From assembly GCF_000382145.1 (NCBI RefSeq), contig NZ_KB907623.1, forward strand, positions 1 to 64,000: a DNA stretch of 64,000 nucleotides, written 5' to 3'. Of this stretch, positions 34,976-45,302 are shown piece by piece. This DNA comes from Psychrobacter lutiphocae DSM 21542. GTDB lineage: Bacteria > Pseudomonadota > Gammaproteobacteria > Pseudomonadales > Moraxellaceae. Within the stretch, counting starts at the first letter, position 1. Each line of letters opens with the position of its first letter. The notes beneath the pieces are model-generated. The model did not search any database. It was not told where the DNA came from and was given only the letters and a program-made list of their open reading frames with translations. Both the position numbers and the translations under genes were made by a program.

Positions 34976-35000
34976 AAAACCCCAGGAGTGTCTGGGGTTT
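34976..35000 (-). terminator. Terminator of the upstream tRNA-Lys gene
   Basis: Stem AAACCCCA / TGGGGTTT with a short loop, then TTTTCTATTTAAA on the minus strand. It lies between the two tRNA-Lys genes, so they are separate transcription units. Confidence 0.75.
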
Positions 35001-35007
35001 AAAAATT

Positions 35008-35083
35008 TGGTGGGCCGACCGCGACTCGAACGCGGGACCAATAGATTAAAAGTCTACTGCTCTACCAACTGAGCTATCGGCCC
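35008..35083 (-). tRNA. tRNA-Lys (anticodon UUU), second copy
   Basis: 76 nt with CCA, same sequence as 34745-34820. The two genes are 187 bp apart and each has its own promoter and terminator. Confidence 0.97.
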
Positions 35084-35224
35084 TAAGAAGCATTTAGAAA
35101 CTGCACTGCAATTTTAGCTTCGTAAGAGAAACTCCGTTAAAGGAAGTTTTCTAAAAGATCTAAAAACCAATATTTGGTTTTAAACTCATCAAAAGGTTGT
35201 TGTATCCCCTTAACGTGAGAGCAC

Positions 35225-35252
35225 ATTATACGCTTCGAAAATGATAATGCAA
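35225..35252 (-). promoter_or_regulatory. Sigma-70 promoter of the second tRNA-Lys gene
   Basis: Minus strand: TTGCAT (35247-35252), a 16-bp spacer and a perfect TATAAT (35225-35230), followed by a GC-containing GTGCTCTC. The rest of the 393-bp gap between this tRNA and macB holds nothing else that I can name. Confidence 0.7.
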
Positions 35253-35476
35253 CCCTAAATGTTAATTTTTTTGCATTTTTTTAGATTTTTGGCTTGATTT
35301 TGATAATGGTATCTACTCTAAGGTCTTTTTTTGCCAACATATTGTGACGTTTTAAAATAACAGTTCTAACTTAGAATGACTAAGCGTCAAAAACCGCCCT
35401 GCATATTGTCTAAAAAATGACCACCGCCAGTTCCAGATTTGAATATCCAGCAGACCTTAAACGTCCCTTACCCACG

Positions 35477-37648
35477 TTAATCCCGAGAGAGTGCTTCTAC
35501 GGGGTCTAGCTTGGCTGCGTTACGGGCTGGTAAGAAGCCAAATAATACCCCAATGAGCGTTGAACACGCAAATGCGGCAATAATAGAAGTGGGGGAGTAA
35601 ATAACACGGAAGCTTTCTGAACCGATACTATTGATTGCCTCACCGATAGCATAAGCTAATAAAACGCCTAATGCCCCTCCTAAGACACAGACCAGAATGG
35701 CTTCAATTAAAAACTGCTGCATAATGTCACTTTGCCTAGCACCTACTGCCATACGCACCCCAATTTCATTGGTGCGCTCAGTGACAGATACCAGCATAAT
35801 ATTCATAACGCCAATACCACCAACCACCAAAGAAATAATAGCAATTGAGGAGATAAGAATCGTCATGGTATTGGTTGTCGCTTCGATGGTTTGGCGAATA
35901 GAATCAGAGTTGCGAGTCCTAAAGTCATCCGTACCGTGGCGACTTTCTATCAGGTCAGTAATAGCGTCCTCTGCTGCTGCACTTGAGATCTGGTTGTCAA
36001 TTAATGCCACAAAGCTGTCAATATGGTTGCCTCCTACGATACGTGACATCATAGTGGTATAAGGCATATAAATGGTAGGCGTATCAGACGGACGCGCGAG
36101 GGCGTTTTCATTGGGCTCTAATACGCCAATCACACGCCCAGGGACGTTACCTATTAGTACGACTTCACCAATAGGATTGTCTATATCTGCAAAAAAAGTA
36201 GATTTGGCATTGTCATCGATGATGATATCTTGCACACGTCGCTCGATACTGTGCTGGTTAAATGCTTGACCTGCAATTAAGGACTCGCCAGTAACTTCTA
36301 AGTAATCTTGGCCAACACCACTAATGTTGGCGGACTCTTGAACATTGCGGTAGCGAACACTAATATTGGTATCAAGCTGGGGGCTAACACTTAATACATA
36401 AGGCTGTTGACCGATAGCTTCAGCATCATCAGGGGTGAGATTGTCATCGTGATATCGGCGTCTAGGATCCCCCCACGCATAGCCATCAATAACGGTAATG
36501 GTGTTGGTTCCCAGTGAGCTGATGTTAGAAAGAATTTGTTGCTGCGAACCTTGGCCAAGACCTACAACCGAAACGACTGAGGCGATACCAATAATAATGC
36601 CTAACATGGTGAGCAAAGTACGCATTTTGTGTGCGCGCATTGCCAATACAGACATCCGAAAGGCTTCTGATAAGCGGTCAAAAAATGAACCAATTCGGCT
36701 TCTTTTTTGACTGATTAACTGTTGCTTGTTGATGCGTTGCAGATCTTGATTATCTTTATACTCATTGCTGATATCATTGGCACGCTTGTCTTCGTTAATA
36801 TACTCGTTGCTTGGATGGGTTTCACTTGGATGAGTGCTCGCTGAGCGCTGAAAATGCTCATTACGATAGTCTGCAATAATAATACCGTCTTTGATTTCAA
36901 TGACGCGTTCAGCTTGATCAGCAATACCGGGGTCATGAGTTACCATAATCACAGTATGCCCCTGTTGATTAAGACGTTTTAAGATTTTTAAAACATCTCG
37001 TCCTGACTTACTATCTAAAGCACCTGTGGGCTCATCAGCTAAGATAACATCACCGCCATTCATCAGAGCTCTGGCGACAGAAACTCGCTGTTGTTGACCA
37101 CCAGAGAGTTGATTGGGTCGATTAAACACCTTATCACCCAGCCCCAACTCAGTTAGAAGGGCTTCAGCTCGTTTGGTACGAGACTGACTCTTCATGCCTG
37201 CATAAACGGCAGGTACTGCTACGTTATCGCGAGCATTAATATCGCCAAGCAGATGGTAGCGCTGAAAAATAAAGCCGAAGTGTTCACGGCGTAACTTAGC
37301 AAGGTCATCTGCATCCATTTGTTTGACGGAGTTGCCAAAAATTAGATACTCGCCAGCAGTGGCTTTATCCAGACAGCCCATGATATTCATAAGTGTTGAT
37401 TTACCAGAGCCTGATTGACCAATAATAGCGACCATCTCACCCTGATAGATGGTGAGGTTGATATCATGCAACACCCGAATGGTTTGCTCACCAGCAGGAA
37501 ATTCACGGATAATATTGGACAACTGCATAATTGGCGTGGGCGTGGCTGTATTTTTTGCTAGCGTGTAACTCACATTTGAGTCTTGTGCTACCTGTGTCGA
37601 TATCGTTTGCGAGCTATTATCGGGCTTTGGATGCTTAGAGTGAGTCAT
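35477..37648 (-). CDS. macB: Macrolide/peptide export ABC transporter MacB
   Basis: Inner-membrane ATPase/permease of a MacAB-type tripartite efflux pump. About 723 residues from the ATG of MTHSKHPKP (a longer frame up to 37753 runs into a repeat element and is unlikely). N-terminal ABC domain: Walker A GQSGSGKST, signature LSGGQQQR, Walker B VILADEPTGALD. Then a polar linker, a membrane helix (LLTMLGIIIGIASVV), a large periplasmic domain and three C-terminal helices (FtsX-like). The N-terminus carries about 45 extra disordered residues. Downstream partner of macA. Confidence 0.92.
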   Translation of the reverse strand: MTHSKHPKPDNSSQTISTQVAQDSNVSYTLAKNTATPTPIMQLSNIIREFPAGEQTIRVLHDINLTIYQGEMVAIIGQSGSGKSTLMNIMGCLDKATAGEYLIFGNSVKQMDADDLAKLRREHFGFIFQRYHLLGDINARDNVAVPAVYAGMKSQSRTKRAEALLTELGLGDKVFNRPNQLSGGQQQRVSVARALMNGGDVILADEPTGALDSKSGRDVLKILKRLNQQGHTVIMVTHDPGIADQAERVIEIKDGIIIADYRNEHFQRSASTHPSETHPSNEYINEDKRANDISNEYKDNQDLQRINKQQLISQKRSRIGSFFDRLSEAFRMSVLAMRAHKMRTLLTMLGIIIGIASVVSVVGLGQGSQQQILSNISSLGTNTITVIDGYAWGDPRRRYHDDNLTPDDAEAIGQQPYVLSVSPQLDTNISVRYRNVQESANISGVGQDYLEVTGESLIAGQAFNQHSIERRVQDIIIDDNAKSTFFADIDNPIGEVVLIGNVPGRVIGVLEPNENALARPSDTPTIYMPYTTMMSRIVGGNHIDSFVALIDNQISSAAAEDAITDLIESRHGTDDFRTRNSDSIRQTIEATTNTMTILISSIAIISLVVGGIGVMNIMLVSVTERTNEIGVRMAVGARQSDIMQQFLIEAILVCVLGGALGVLLAYAIGEAINSIGSESFRVIYSPTSIIAAFACSTLIGVLFGFLPARNAAKLDPVEALSRD

Positions 37649-37728
37649 AGTTTTTCTACAATTTAAGATGTCAGTCACTTGGGATATATTAGAGCAGGTT
37701 CTTAATTGGTACTTTGAAGATTGACGGC

Positions 37729-37857
37729 TAGGGCGTGTCTTCAATTCGTACAATGATATTGAGATGGGCTAAAATAGCTAAATCTTGTCATACACCCCCT
37801 AGTCTGACTGCAAGCTATCTTTTTTTATCAGTATTTTTAAAATGACGACACGCCTTA
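37729..37857. repeat. MITE-like element with GGCGTGTC ends, between macA and macB
   Basis: 129 bp with imperfect inverted ends TAGGGCGTGTCTTCAATT and, at the other side read inverted, TAAGGCGTGTCGTCATTTT. Outside it a second inverted pair (GGTACTTTGA at 37709-37718, TCAAAGTACC at 37880-37889) encloses it. Non-coding and inside an operon. Confidence 0.7.
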
Positions 37858-37932
37858 GCTATTTTCAGCGCTTAAATTATCAAAGTACCAGTGAGAGAGA
37901 TAGGGACATTTAAAGGCATATAGCGATATGCC

Positions 37933-39291
37933 CTAGAGTCTTGGCGGTGGACTGCTTGCTCTGCTTGCTACTTTGCTATTACCACTTTCATTAATAATAA
38001 CCGTATCACCTTTTTTTAAACCGCTTAAAATTTGTGCATTAACCCTATTGTCTATACCAACAGTGACAGGTCTATTTTCTACACTACCATCACTATGTAA
38101 AACACGGACATAAGCTCCCTCGGTAGTGGCGCTGTCAGCACCATCCTGCGAAGGGACGTTGTTACTTTTTGTGGTTCCATGTTTGATGGCGGATGAAGGC
38201 ACTAACAATGCATTATTAGCTTTATCTATAACGATATAAACTTGTGCTGTCATATCAATACGAAAGCGACGCTCAGGGTTAGGTACTTCAATATAGCCGA
38301 CGTAATAGATGGCGGAGTCAGTTGAACTGGTGCTACTGATTTGTTCAGGCGCAGGCTCAATAGCAGTTAATACCGCATCATACTTTTGGTCTGGATTGCC
38401 AATGGTATTAAAATAAACTGGCATCCCTGCTTGTACATTAATGACATCTGCTTCGGAGATTTGTGCATTGATACGCACAGTGGATAGATCTGCTAAGGTC
38501 ACAATAGTAGGGGCAGATTGATTGGCGTTAACGGTTGTTCCTTGCTCAGTCACAACAGCGACAATAGTGCCATCCATAGGCGCTCGAATAGTAGTGTATC
38601 CTAGGTCAGTGCTGGCTGTATCAACGTTGGTTTGTGCTTTACGTAAATCCGCTTCATTACTGGTGATATTCGCTTGAGCAGTAACCAGAGCGGCCTCAGC
38701 CGTTTTTATGGCAGCCCTTGCGGCATTGACACTGGCTTCTGCTTTTTCAACAGTAGTTTTGGCATTGTCTAATTCTTGTGCGCTAATGGCGTTTATGGCA
38801 AGCAAAGGACTAAGTCTTGCATAATCTGATTTTGCTTGTTTAAGATCTGCTTCTCGACTGGCTAAGTCAGCTTTGGCACTATCAAGGCCTGCTTGTTTGC
38901 TCAAGTATTCAGCTTTTGAGCTATCTAAGTTTGCACGCATCTGCTCTAAAGTGGCCTGTTGATTAGACAGGTTGTTTTGCTGTGTCACTTGATCAATTTG
39001 GGCGATTAAATCACCTTTTTTGACTTCATCACCAACATCTACATAAAGCTTGATAACTTCACCTGATACCTGTGCACCGACATCAACTGTATTTAGGGCT
39101 TTTACTTTACCCGAAGCCATTACATTGTTCTCTATATCACCTTGGATAACAGGCGCAGTAATATAGTTTGGTTCTTCTTCTTTGGGTTTAAACTGGTTAT
39201 AAACCAAAATGGCTAATATAATGACAACAAGGCTGATAATCAGCCACTTAATGACAGATTTTCGATTATTTAAATTAGGAAATAATGCCAT
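37933..39291 (-). CDS. macA: Periplasmic adaptor subunit MacA (HlyD family)
   Basis: 452 residues. N-terminal membrane anchor (WLIISLVVIILAILVYNQF), split biotinyl-lipoyl domain (VDVGAQVSGEVIKLYVDVGD and GYTTIRAPMDGTIVAVVTEQ), a long coiled-coil hairpin of Ala/Gln/Lys heptads (about 115-225), a beta-barrel and a membrane-proximal domain. Links MacB to an outer-membrane TolC-type channel. First gene of the macAB pair; the unusual 284-bp gap to macB contains a repeat element. Confidence 0.92.
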   Translation of the reverse strand: MALFPNLNNRKSVIKWLIISLVVIILAILVYNQFKPKEEEPNYITAPVIQGDIENNVMASGKVKALNTVDVGAQVSGEVIKLYVDVGDEVKKGDLIAQIDQVTQQNNLSNQQATLEQMRANLDSSKAEYLSKQAGLDSAKADLASREADLKQAKSDYARLSPLLAINAISAQELDNAKTTVEKAEASVNAARAAIKTAEAALVTAQANITSNEADLRKAQTNVDTASTDLGYTTIRAPMDGTIVAVVTEQGTTVNANQSAPTIVTLADLSTVRINAQISEADVINVQAGMPVYFNTIGNPDQKYDAVLTAIEPAPEQISSTSSTDSAIYYVGYIEVPNPERRFRIDMTAQVYIVIDKANNALLVPSSAIKHGTTKSNNVPSQDGADSATTEGAYVRVLHSDGSVENRPVTVGIDNRVNAQILSGLKKGDTVIINESGNSKVASRASSPPPRL

Positions 39292-39427
39292 GAGATAATC
39301 CAGAACTAGATTTTAAATATGTTAATGATACCGTACTGGATGAAAAAGACTAGGAATTTAAGTTTAAGAAAGGTTACGAGTCACAGTGATATTATCAATA
39401 AATGTCACTGGCAGTCCCTGTTTTTGT

Positions 39428-40507
39428 CTAAGTAAATAACTGAACACCCGTGACACGTAGGGCGGCTTGTAAGATAAGCTCCCAGGCAGGTTGACGTAGC
39501 ACGCCTTTTACCGCTTTATCACATTGATACAATATATCTGGCCAATCGGCAATACTTTGCGGTGTTTGCCGGTGACAGGCCGCTTGATATAATGCCTGCT
39601 TGCTGCTCCAAATACCTAGACTTTGTGGATTTTGCCCATCAATGAGTTGCATAATCAGACGCATGTCTTTACCAATAGCCCATAATACCAGTGGCGTTGG
39701 CTCTTCAGTAGCACGCAGCTGCTCAATAATTCTGACCACTTGTATGGCATTGCCAGCAAGCATGGCATCAGACAAGTCAAATACACTGTACTGAGCATCA
39801 CTGACTAAGGCTGCTTGTAGCGCTTCTACATCGATACTGATGGTGTTGGCTGCTTGATCTGAGGGGGTGGATGTGGCATCTTGCTGATTTAACTGAGCAA
39901 TCTGTGGCGCAAACAAATAAGACAGGCGCCAAAGCGCTTGATAGGCACTAAGAAGGTGATGCTCGGTTTGCACCATCAAAAATTGCCATGCCTCAGGCTG
40001 CAAGGTTAAACCAAAGCGCTGGGCATGGATGGCCAGCAGTTGTTGGCGCTGGTTTTCATTATAAAGATTACAGTCGACAACCTGCCCAAACTTCGCAAAA
40101 GGGGTGAACCATTTGCTGGTTTGGGCACGTTTGTCTATCTTGGAGGAGAGCCAGAGTACACAGTTTTGATTACTACCAGCATTGGCTTCGATAGCAAAGG
40201 CTTCTAGCTGCTGCTGTACCTCTTTGTCTGGCTTGTGATTGCCACTGATAATCACCGCAGTGGCATCATCAAATAAAGACAGGCTATTGAGCTCGGTCAG
40301 CACATCTAGCCAAGTCTTGGCAGATACTAGCTCAATGCGTTTGATGGCTAAGTTTTGCATATTCCAAGAGCGGCGCATGGCATCGACTAGCCATTGCTGT
40401 AATAGCGGCTCATCTCCATGAGCCAGCCATAAGCCAGTTAGACCTAGGTTTTGACCAGATGGGTGTTGCTCAAGCTTAGGATAGAGGTTTAAGAAGCTGT
40501 CTTGCAT
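39428..40507 (-). CDS. holA: DNA polymerase III subunit delta
   Basis: Clamp-loader wrench subunit that opens the beta sliding clamp. 359 residues. The AAA+-like fold is recognisable from GLWLAHGDEPLLQQWLVDAMR at the start, the domain II stretch TAVIISGNHKP and the typical C-terminal VLWAIGKDMRLIMQL / AVKGVLRQPAWELI helices. Starts 1 bp after the lptE stop, so last gene of leuS-lptE-holA, the conserved gammaproteobacterial order. Confidence 0.93.
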   Translation of the reverse strand: MQDSFLNLYPKLEQHPSGQNLGLTGLWLAHGDEPLLQQWLVDAMRRSWNMQNLAIKRIELVSAKTWLDVLTELNSLSLFDDATAVIISGNHKPDKEVQQQLEAFAIEANAGSNQNCVLWLSSKIDKRAQTSKWFTPFAKFGQVVDCNLYNENQRQQLLAIHAQRFGLTLQPEAWQFLMVQTEHHLLSAYQALWRLSYLFAPQIAQLNQQDATSTPSDQAANTISIDVEALQAALVSDAQYSVFDLSDAMLAGNAIQVVRIIEQLRATEEPTPLVLWAIGKDMRLIMQLIDGQNPQSLGIWSSKQALYQAACHRQTPQSIADWPDILYQCDKAVKGVLRQPAWELILQAALRVTGVQLFT

Positions 40508-40508
40508 A

Positions 40509-41219
40509 CTAGGGCTCTATGCTTGACTTAGTGGCATTAGCATTAGCAGATGCTAGAACAGTTGGTATTGATTTTGAGTTATTATTAGCCTTTGCCTTAG
40601 GTGCAACTTTTGGTAAGCTCAAAGCCACATATTGGTCAGCGATACGCTGTGCTAAGTTGTCATACAGCCAGTCTTGAATTTGTTTTCCTTGCTTATCCTC
40701 GATACTCACAGAGGCTTCATCAAACTGATAGGTGCGTTCAACTTGAATAGAGTTTTTAACAATAATCGGCTCGTTAGAGAGCACATTGGTGGTGTCAATG
40801 GTCTCATAGGTGACATCTGCTGACAGCACTAAGCGAATTTCAGTTAAAATACCTACCAACTCATAGCGTCTAAACTGGATGTTATCTACTCGGATAGTAG
40901 CTGAGTATAAGGCATTGTCAGACGTAACTTGACGGCTAACATCATCGACAACTTGTACCCCGACACTATTTAGCTTCTGTTTTAATGGTTGTTTTAAACG
41001 AAAACTGACTGGGTCTTCATCAATACTTAATACTGCGCTACTAACAGCATAAGTCATAGGGGTCTCATAGCCACGTAAATGGAAGCCACAACTGCTCAGC
41101 AACAGTGGTGAGCTAAGCACTACTGCTGTCATTATTGCAGCAGCAAACCTTTTGGTAACCGAGTGCTTGGCTACTTGCATAGTCGTTGCACTGGTTTGCG
41201 CTTGTAGATTTATCATCAT
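40509..41219 (-). CDS. lptE: LPS-assembly lipoprotein LptE
   Basis: Outer-membrane lipoprotein that plugs LptD and helps insert lipopolysaccharide. 236 residues with a lipoprotein signal ([15 protein letters not shown], Cys of the lipobox followed by GFHLRGY, the LptE signature). An extended N-region precedes the hydrophobic core, so a later Met (MTAVVLS or MQVAKHS) may be the true start. The ATG overlaps the leuS stop by 4 bp. The Ala/Asn/Ser-rich C-tail is longer than usual. Confidence 0.92.
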   Translation of the reverse strand: MMINLQAQTSATTMQVAKHSVTKRFAAAIMTAVVLSSPLLLSSCGFHLRGYETPMTYAVSSAVLSIDEDPVSFRLKQPLKQKLNSVGVQVVDDVSRQVTSDNALYSATIRVDNIQFRRYELVGILTEIRLVLSADVTYETIDTTNVLSNEPIIVKNSIQVERTYQFDEASVSIEDKQGKQIQDWLYDNLAQRIADQYVALSLPKVAPKAKANNNSKSIPTVLASANANATKSSIEP

Positions 41220-43876
41220 GAACCTACCACAACTATATTAACCAGCTTATTGGGAACAACGATTTCTTTTTTAATCTCACCAGTGAGGTATTTCGCCACA
41301 CTTTCTATTTGCTTGGCTTGTGCTTTTAAGCTGTCGTGATCGCTGTCTGGTGCCACTTCCATTTTGCCACGCACTTTACCATTGACCTGAACCACCATAG
41401 TGATGGTGTCATGAATCAAGGCTGATTCATCAAGCTGTGGATAGCTTAAGTTAAGGGTATCAATGCCTAGGCTTTCTAATAAATGCTCAGCAATGTGTGG
41501 CGCATAAGCGGACAATAATGTGAGCAGACTGGTGATGGCTTCGTGTTGTACTGCCAATGTTTCAGCAGTATAGGTCTTCGTGCTTGACGCAAAGTTACCC
41601 AGTTCATTTTCTAGCTCCATTAAGCTTGATACTGGCGTATTAAGCGATAAGCGCTCGCCTAAGTCATTGTCAATTTTGGCAATAACCTCATGCGTTTTGC
41701 GTCGTAAGTCTTTTGCTGCTTTGCTTAGCTGAGCCGTATCTAAATCGCTGATCTGCGGTAGGCTATCGACAGTCAATGATAAGTCGGCTAGCGCTTGGAT
41801 ATGGCTTTGAACTGTACGCCATACTTTTTTCAAGAAGTTATAAGGGCCTTTTAATGAATCATCTGACCATTCAAGGGTTTGATCAGCAGGGGCTGCGAAT
41901 AGGGTGTATAAGCGTACCGTATCAGCACCGTATTGATCAATCGTGGTTTGTGGGTCAACGCCATTGTTTTTTGATTTCGACATTTTTTCAATTTTACCGA
42001 TGGTTACAGGCTGACCATCAGCTTTTAATGTAGCGCTTACGGGCTGACCACGCTCATCAAGTTTAATATCGACATCTTCAGCGAAGTAATAGGTTTTGCC
42101 ACCTTCAGGATTGTCACGATACAAAGTACCTGCCAATACCATACCTTGAGTCAGTAGATTTTTGAATGGCTCATCACCAGAGACCAAGCCCTCATCACGC
42201 ATCAATTTGTGATAGAAGCGGGCATATAACAAGTGCATCACCGCATGCTCAACACCGCCCACATACTGGTCTACTGGCAGCCAAGTATCAGCCGCTGCTT
42301 TATCAACCATTTGCGTGTCATCATTTGGGCTGGCAAAGCGGGCATAATACCAGCTTGATTCCATAAAGGTATCAAAGGTATCGGTTTCACGCTCAGCAGG
42401 GCCACCACATTTTGGGCAAGTGGCATTCACAAACTCAGGCATGTTTTTAAGTGGGTTACCACGACCATCTGGTACCACATCTGTTGGTAGAATGATGGGT
42501 AAATCCGACTCTTCGACTGGCACGTTACCACAGTATTCACAATTGATCATTGGAATGGGGCAGCCCCAGTAGCGCTGGCGAGAAACCCCCCAATCACGTA
42601 AGCGATATTGGATTTTTTTTGTAGCAAGGTTTTGTGGCTCAAGCTTGGCTAGCATGGCTTCAAATGAGCCGTCAAAGTCAAGACCATCAAACTCACCAGA
42701 GTTGACCAAGGTGCCACGTTCTGTATAAGCACCTTGATGATCATCAGGGGTTTGGATGACCGTCTTAATCGGTAAGTTGTATTTGGTAGCAAACTCATAA
42801 TCACGCTCATCGTGCGCTGGCACCGCCATAACCGCACCTGAGCCATAGCTCATAAGCACATAGTTGGCAACCCAAACAGGGATTTCTTCACCAGTTAATG
42901 GGTGGGTGACGGTTAAGCCAGTATCCATACCGATTTTGTCGGCTTTGGCTAGGTCAGCTTCGGCAACCGAACCTTTTTTGCACAGCTCGCAGAATTCAGC
43001 GATTTTTGGATTTTGTTCAGCGGCCAATTTTGCCAATCTGTGTTCCGCGGCCACAGCCACATAAGTCACACCCATTAAGGTGTCTGGGCGGGTAGTGAAT
43101 ACATCTAGGGTACTGATATCATCACTGTTTTTGTAAGGGAAGTGTACTTCCATACCCTGACTGCGACCAATCCAGTTGCGCTGCATGGTGAGTACATCAC
43201 TTGGCCATTGACCTTCAAGCTGATCTAGATCATCAAGTAGCTCATCGGCATATTCGGTGATTTTGAAGTAATACATTGGAATATCACGTTTTTCAACTGG
43301 AGCACCACTGCGCCAGCCTTTGCCATCGATGACTTGTTCGTTGGCCAGTACGGTATTATCCACTGGATCCCAGTTAACGGTGGCCAGCTTTTTATAGACC
43401 AGACCTTTTTTGTACAGTTGTAAGAAGAACCACTGCTCCCAGCGGTAATACTCAGGTGAGCAGGTGGCAAATTCACGTGACCAGTCAATAGATAACCCCA
43501 AGGTTTTTAGCTGTGCACGCATGTTGTCGATATTCGAGTACGTCCATTTGGCCGGCGCAACTTGGTTGGCAATGGCTGCGTTTTCAGCTGGCATACCAAA
43601 GGCATCCCAACCCATAGGCTGCAATACTTTGTCGCCTTTTAAGCGATAATAACGGCTTAACACATCAGAGATGGTGTAGTTACGTACGTGTCCCATGTGT
43701 AGCTTGCCGCTTGGGTAAGGGAACATCGACAGCATATAACGAGTGCGGCTGTCAGCGCTGATATCATTACTGACTTCAAAGCGCTTGTCAGCATCCCATT
43801 TTGCCTGTTGTTTGGCTTCAATGGTGTGTGGGTTATAATGATTTGGATTAACTTGATCAGTTGTTGCAGTGCTCAT
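41216..43876 (-). CDS. leuS: Leucyl-tRNA synthetase
   Basis: Class I aminoacyl-tRNA synthetase charging tRNA-Leu. 886 residues. HIGH-type motif in [19 protein letters not shown], the CP1 editing domain ([19 protein letters not shown]), the zinc-type CEYCGNVPV knuckle and CPKCGG, and KMSKSKNNG near residue 640. Head of the leuS-lptE-holA operon, with 226 bp of spacer to the divergent ArsC-like gene. Confidence 0.98.
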   Translation of the reverse strand: MSTATTDQVNPNHYNPHTIEAKQQAKWDADKRFEVSNDISADSRTRYMLSMFPYPSGKLHMGHVRNYTISDVLSRYYRLKGDKVLQPMGWDAFGMPAENAAIANQVAPAKWTYSNIDNMRAQLKTLGLSIDWSREFATCSPEYYRWEQWFFLQLYKKGLVYKKLATVNWDPVDNTVLANEQVIDGKGWRSGAPVEKRDIPMYYFKITEYADELLDDLDQLEGQWPSDVLTMQRNWIGRSQGMEVHFPYKNSDDISTLDVFTTRPDTLMGVTYVAVAAEHRLAKLAAEQNPKIAEFCELCKKGSVAEADLAKADKIGMDTGLTVTHPLTGEEIPVWVANYVLMSYGSGAVMAVPAHDERDYEFATKYNLPIKTVIQTPDDHQGAYTERGTLVNSGEFDGLDFDGSFEAMLAKLEPQNLATKKIQYRLRDWGVSRQRYWGCPIPMINCEYCGNVPVEESDLPIILPTDVVPDGRGNPLKNMPEFVNATCPKCGGPAERETDTFDTFMESSWYYARFASPNDDTQMVDKAAADTWLPVDQYVGGVEHAVMHLLYARFYHKLMRDEGLVSGDEPFKNLLTQGMVLAGTLYRDNPEGGKTYYFAEDVDIKLDERGQPVSATLKADGQPVTIGKIEKMSKSKNNGVDPQTTIDQYGADTVRLYTLFAAPADQTLEWSDDSLKGPYNFLKKVWRTVQSHIQALADLSLTVDSLPQISDLDTAQLSKAAKDLRRKTHEVIAKIDNDLGERLSLNTPVSSLMELENELGNFASSTKTYTAETLAVQHEAITSLLTLLSAYAPHIAEHLLESLGIDTLNLSYPQLDESALIHDTITMVVQVNGKVRGKMEVAPDSDHDSLKAQAKQIESVAKYLTGEIKKEIVVPNKLVNIVVVGS

Positions 43877-44102
43877 AATAGGCTCTAAGTTAAAAATATT
43901 TAGTTGGTTATAGAAAAATTAGCAAAAAGGGTGATAAATAATGAGAAAATTAGATACGATAGAATAGCGCAAATTGACTAAAATTGCGATGGGGAGAGGC
44001 TAACTTTAGCGTTTATCTGCTGCAAATAGGGTGATAGCGTTTTTATTTTTCATATTTTGGCTCATCTTCTAAAGCGAAAAACAATCAATCAAACTAGGAG
44101 TT

Positions 44103-44471
44103 ATGATGACAATCACAGTTTATGGCATCAAAGCCTGTAGCACCATGAAAAAGGCTTTTACCAAGCTCGATGAAATGGGCGTGGCGTATGAGTTTCATGA
44201 TTATAAACAACAAGGCGTTGATAAAGACAGCGTTCAGCGTTGGGTGGACACCTTGGGTATTGCCAAAGTATTAAACAAACGTGGTACCACATGGCGTAAG
44301 CTGACTGATGAACAAAAAGCGGCAGCCGATGCCAGTGTCGATACCGCCATCGACTTGTTGGTAGAAAATACCAGCATGATTAAGCGTCCTATTGTAGAAG
44401 GCAAATATAAGGGTAAAGATATTTTATTGTGTGGTTTTGATGATGCAGAGTTTACAGAAGCTTTTGTTTAA
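44103..44471 (+). CDS. ArsC/Spx-family protein (YffB-like)
   Basis: 122 residues, thioredoxin-fold ArsC superfamily. Opening MTITVYGIKACSTMKKA has the single Cys of the YffB group (CSTM, not CxxC). KRGTTWRKL and the RPIVEGKYKGKDILLCGFD block fit glutathione-dependent reductase-like members. The start has AGGAG directly upstream, with two adjacent ATG codons. Physiological role of the family is poorly defined. Confidence 0.88.
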   Translation: MMTITVYGIKACSTMKKAFTKLDEMGVAYEFHDYKQQGVDKDSVQRWVDTLGIAKVLNKRGTTWRKLTDEQKAAADASVDTAIDLLVENTSMIKRPIVEGKYKGKDILLCGFDDAEFTEAFV

Positions 44472-44805
44472 AAAAGGATGTTAAAAAAAGAGAGCATTGA
44501 TAATATAGGTTATTTTATGTCAATAGTGAGGTAATGAACCATTTTAAATAACGGTTTAGCGTGTAATTTTAGTCTTAATTAATGATAATTCATATAAACT
44601 TCATAATAAAGGTCGGTATTTATTGAATGAGTTGTGTATTATTATAAGGAACACCTTATTAAATTTATATTAATTCTGAAAAATAGCCTAATTTTTTAAG
44701 CCTGCTTAGCCTACAAAGGGTAGTATTCAGTCTATATTGGATTTGTGTTCCTTGATAGGTTACTTTTCAAAAATAGAATTATTAATTTTTATAAAGAGAA
44801 TAATT
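44472..44805. other. Intergenic region with a half copy of the ATACC-family element
   Basis: 334 bp, no gene. About 44672-44735 (TTCTGAAAAATAGCCTAATT onward, AGCCTGCTTAGCCTAC, GTAGTATTCAG) aligns with one side of the ATACC-family elements, strongly diverged and without a recognisable second end. Confidence 0.45.
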
Positions 44806-45171
44806 ATGAAGAATGTTTTGATGATCTCAGCTCTAACGATCGGTTGTCTATTCGCTTTACCCGTGCAAGCAGCGGAACAATCCACTAAAGTCACTTTCGC
44901 CGATGGTAGTTATTGTGGTAGTTTTTCTGGAAATATGAAAGATGGCAAAAAGTTTCGCTTATGGCTACAGCCCAATCAAGAGTTGGTCATTCGCAATACG
45001 GGAAATGATCAGTTAAATGTGGCCTACGTTGAAGGCCCTAGTGGCCGTCTTGAAGGCGCAAGAGATTGCTATGAAGACAGAACTACCTATTATACGGAAA
45101 GTAAAGGCAACCATTATATGAAAGTATATGGCAATGACAGCTATAGCTCAGTAGAGTTTTGTGCTTATTAA
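44806..45171 (+). CDS. Small secreted protein, possibly lysozyme-inhibitor-like
   Basis: 121 residues from the ATG preceded by AAAGAGAA (an upstream in-frame start at 44737 would bury the signal peptide). Clear Sec signal, MISALTIGCLFALPVQA then AEQ, so a mature periplasmic or exported domain of about 100 residues. It has a beta-rich pattern (SYCGSFSGNMKDGKKFRLWL, NQELVIRN) and three Cys. The GQ/NQ-type hinge recalls periplasmic inhibitors of g-type lysozyme, but the match is only impressionistic. Confidence 0.6.
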   Translation: MKNVLMISALTIGCLFALPVQAAEQSTKVTFADGSYCGSFSGNMKDGKKFRLWLQPNQELVIRNTGNDQLNVAYVEGPSGRLEGARDCYEDRTTYYTESKGNHYMKVYGNDSYSSVEFCAY

Positions 45172-45196
45172 CGAACCTTGTACCTGACTTGATCTA

Positions 45197-45298
45197 ATAC
45201 CTTTTTTATAAAATAACCTATCTTTGTCAGCCTCACTGAACCTGCTATTTATAGCGTTTGCATTCGCTTTCTTAGATAGGTTAATTTTTAGATTTGAT
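45197..45298 (-). repeat. MITE-like element, ATACC family, copy 5 (inverted, degenerate)
   Basis: Begins ATACCTTTTTTATAAAATAA and ends TTAATTTTTAGATTTGATA, with the internal TATAGCGTTTGCATTCGC conserved. About 102 bp; the right GGTAT end is mutated to TGATA. Confidence 0.7.
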
Positions 45299-45302
45299 AA
45301 CA

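Noticed and set aside
34745-35083. tRNA-associated integration site for the accessory region
   Set aside because: The toxin array is 15 kb away, and the two tRNA-Lys genes are whole with no integrase or duplicated tRNA end beside the array.
37649-37753. 35-codon N-terminal extension of MacB
   Set aside because: It runs into an inverted-repeat element, has no homology to MacB and has no ribosome site.
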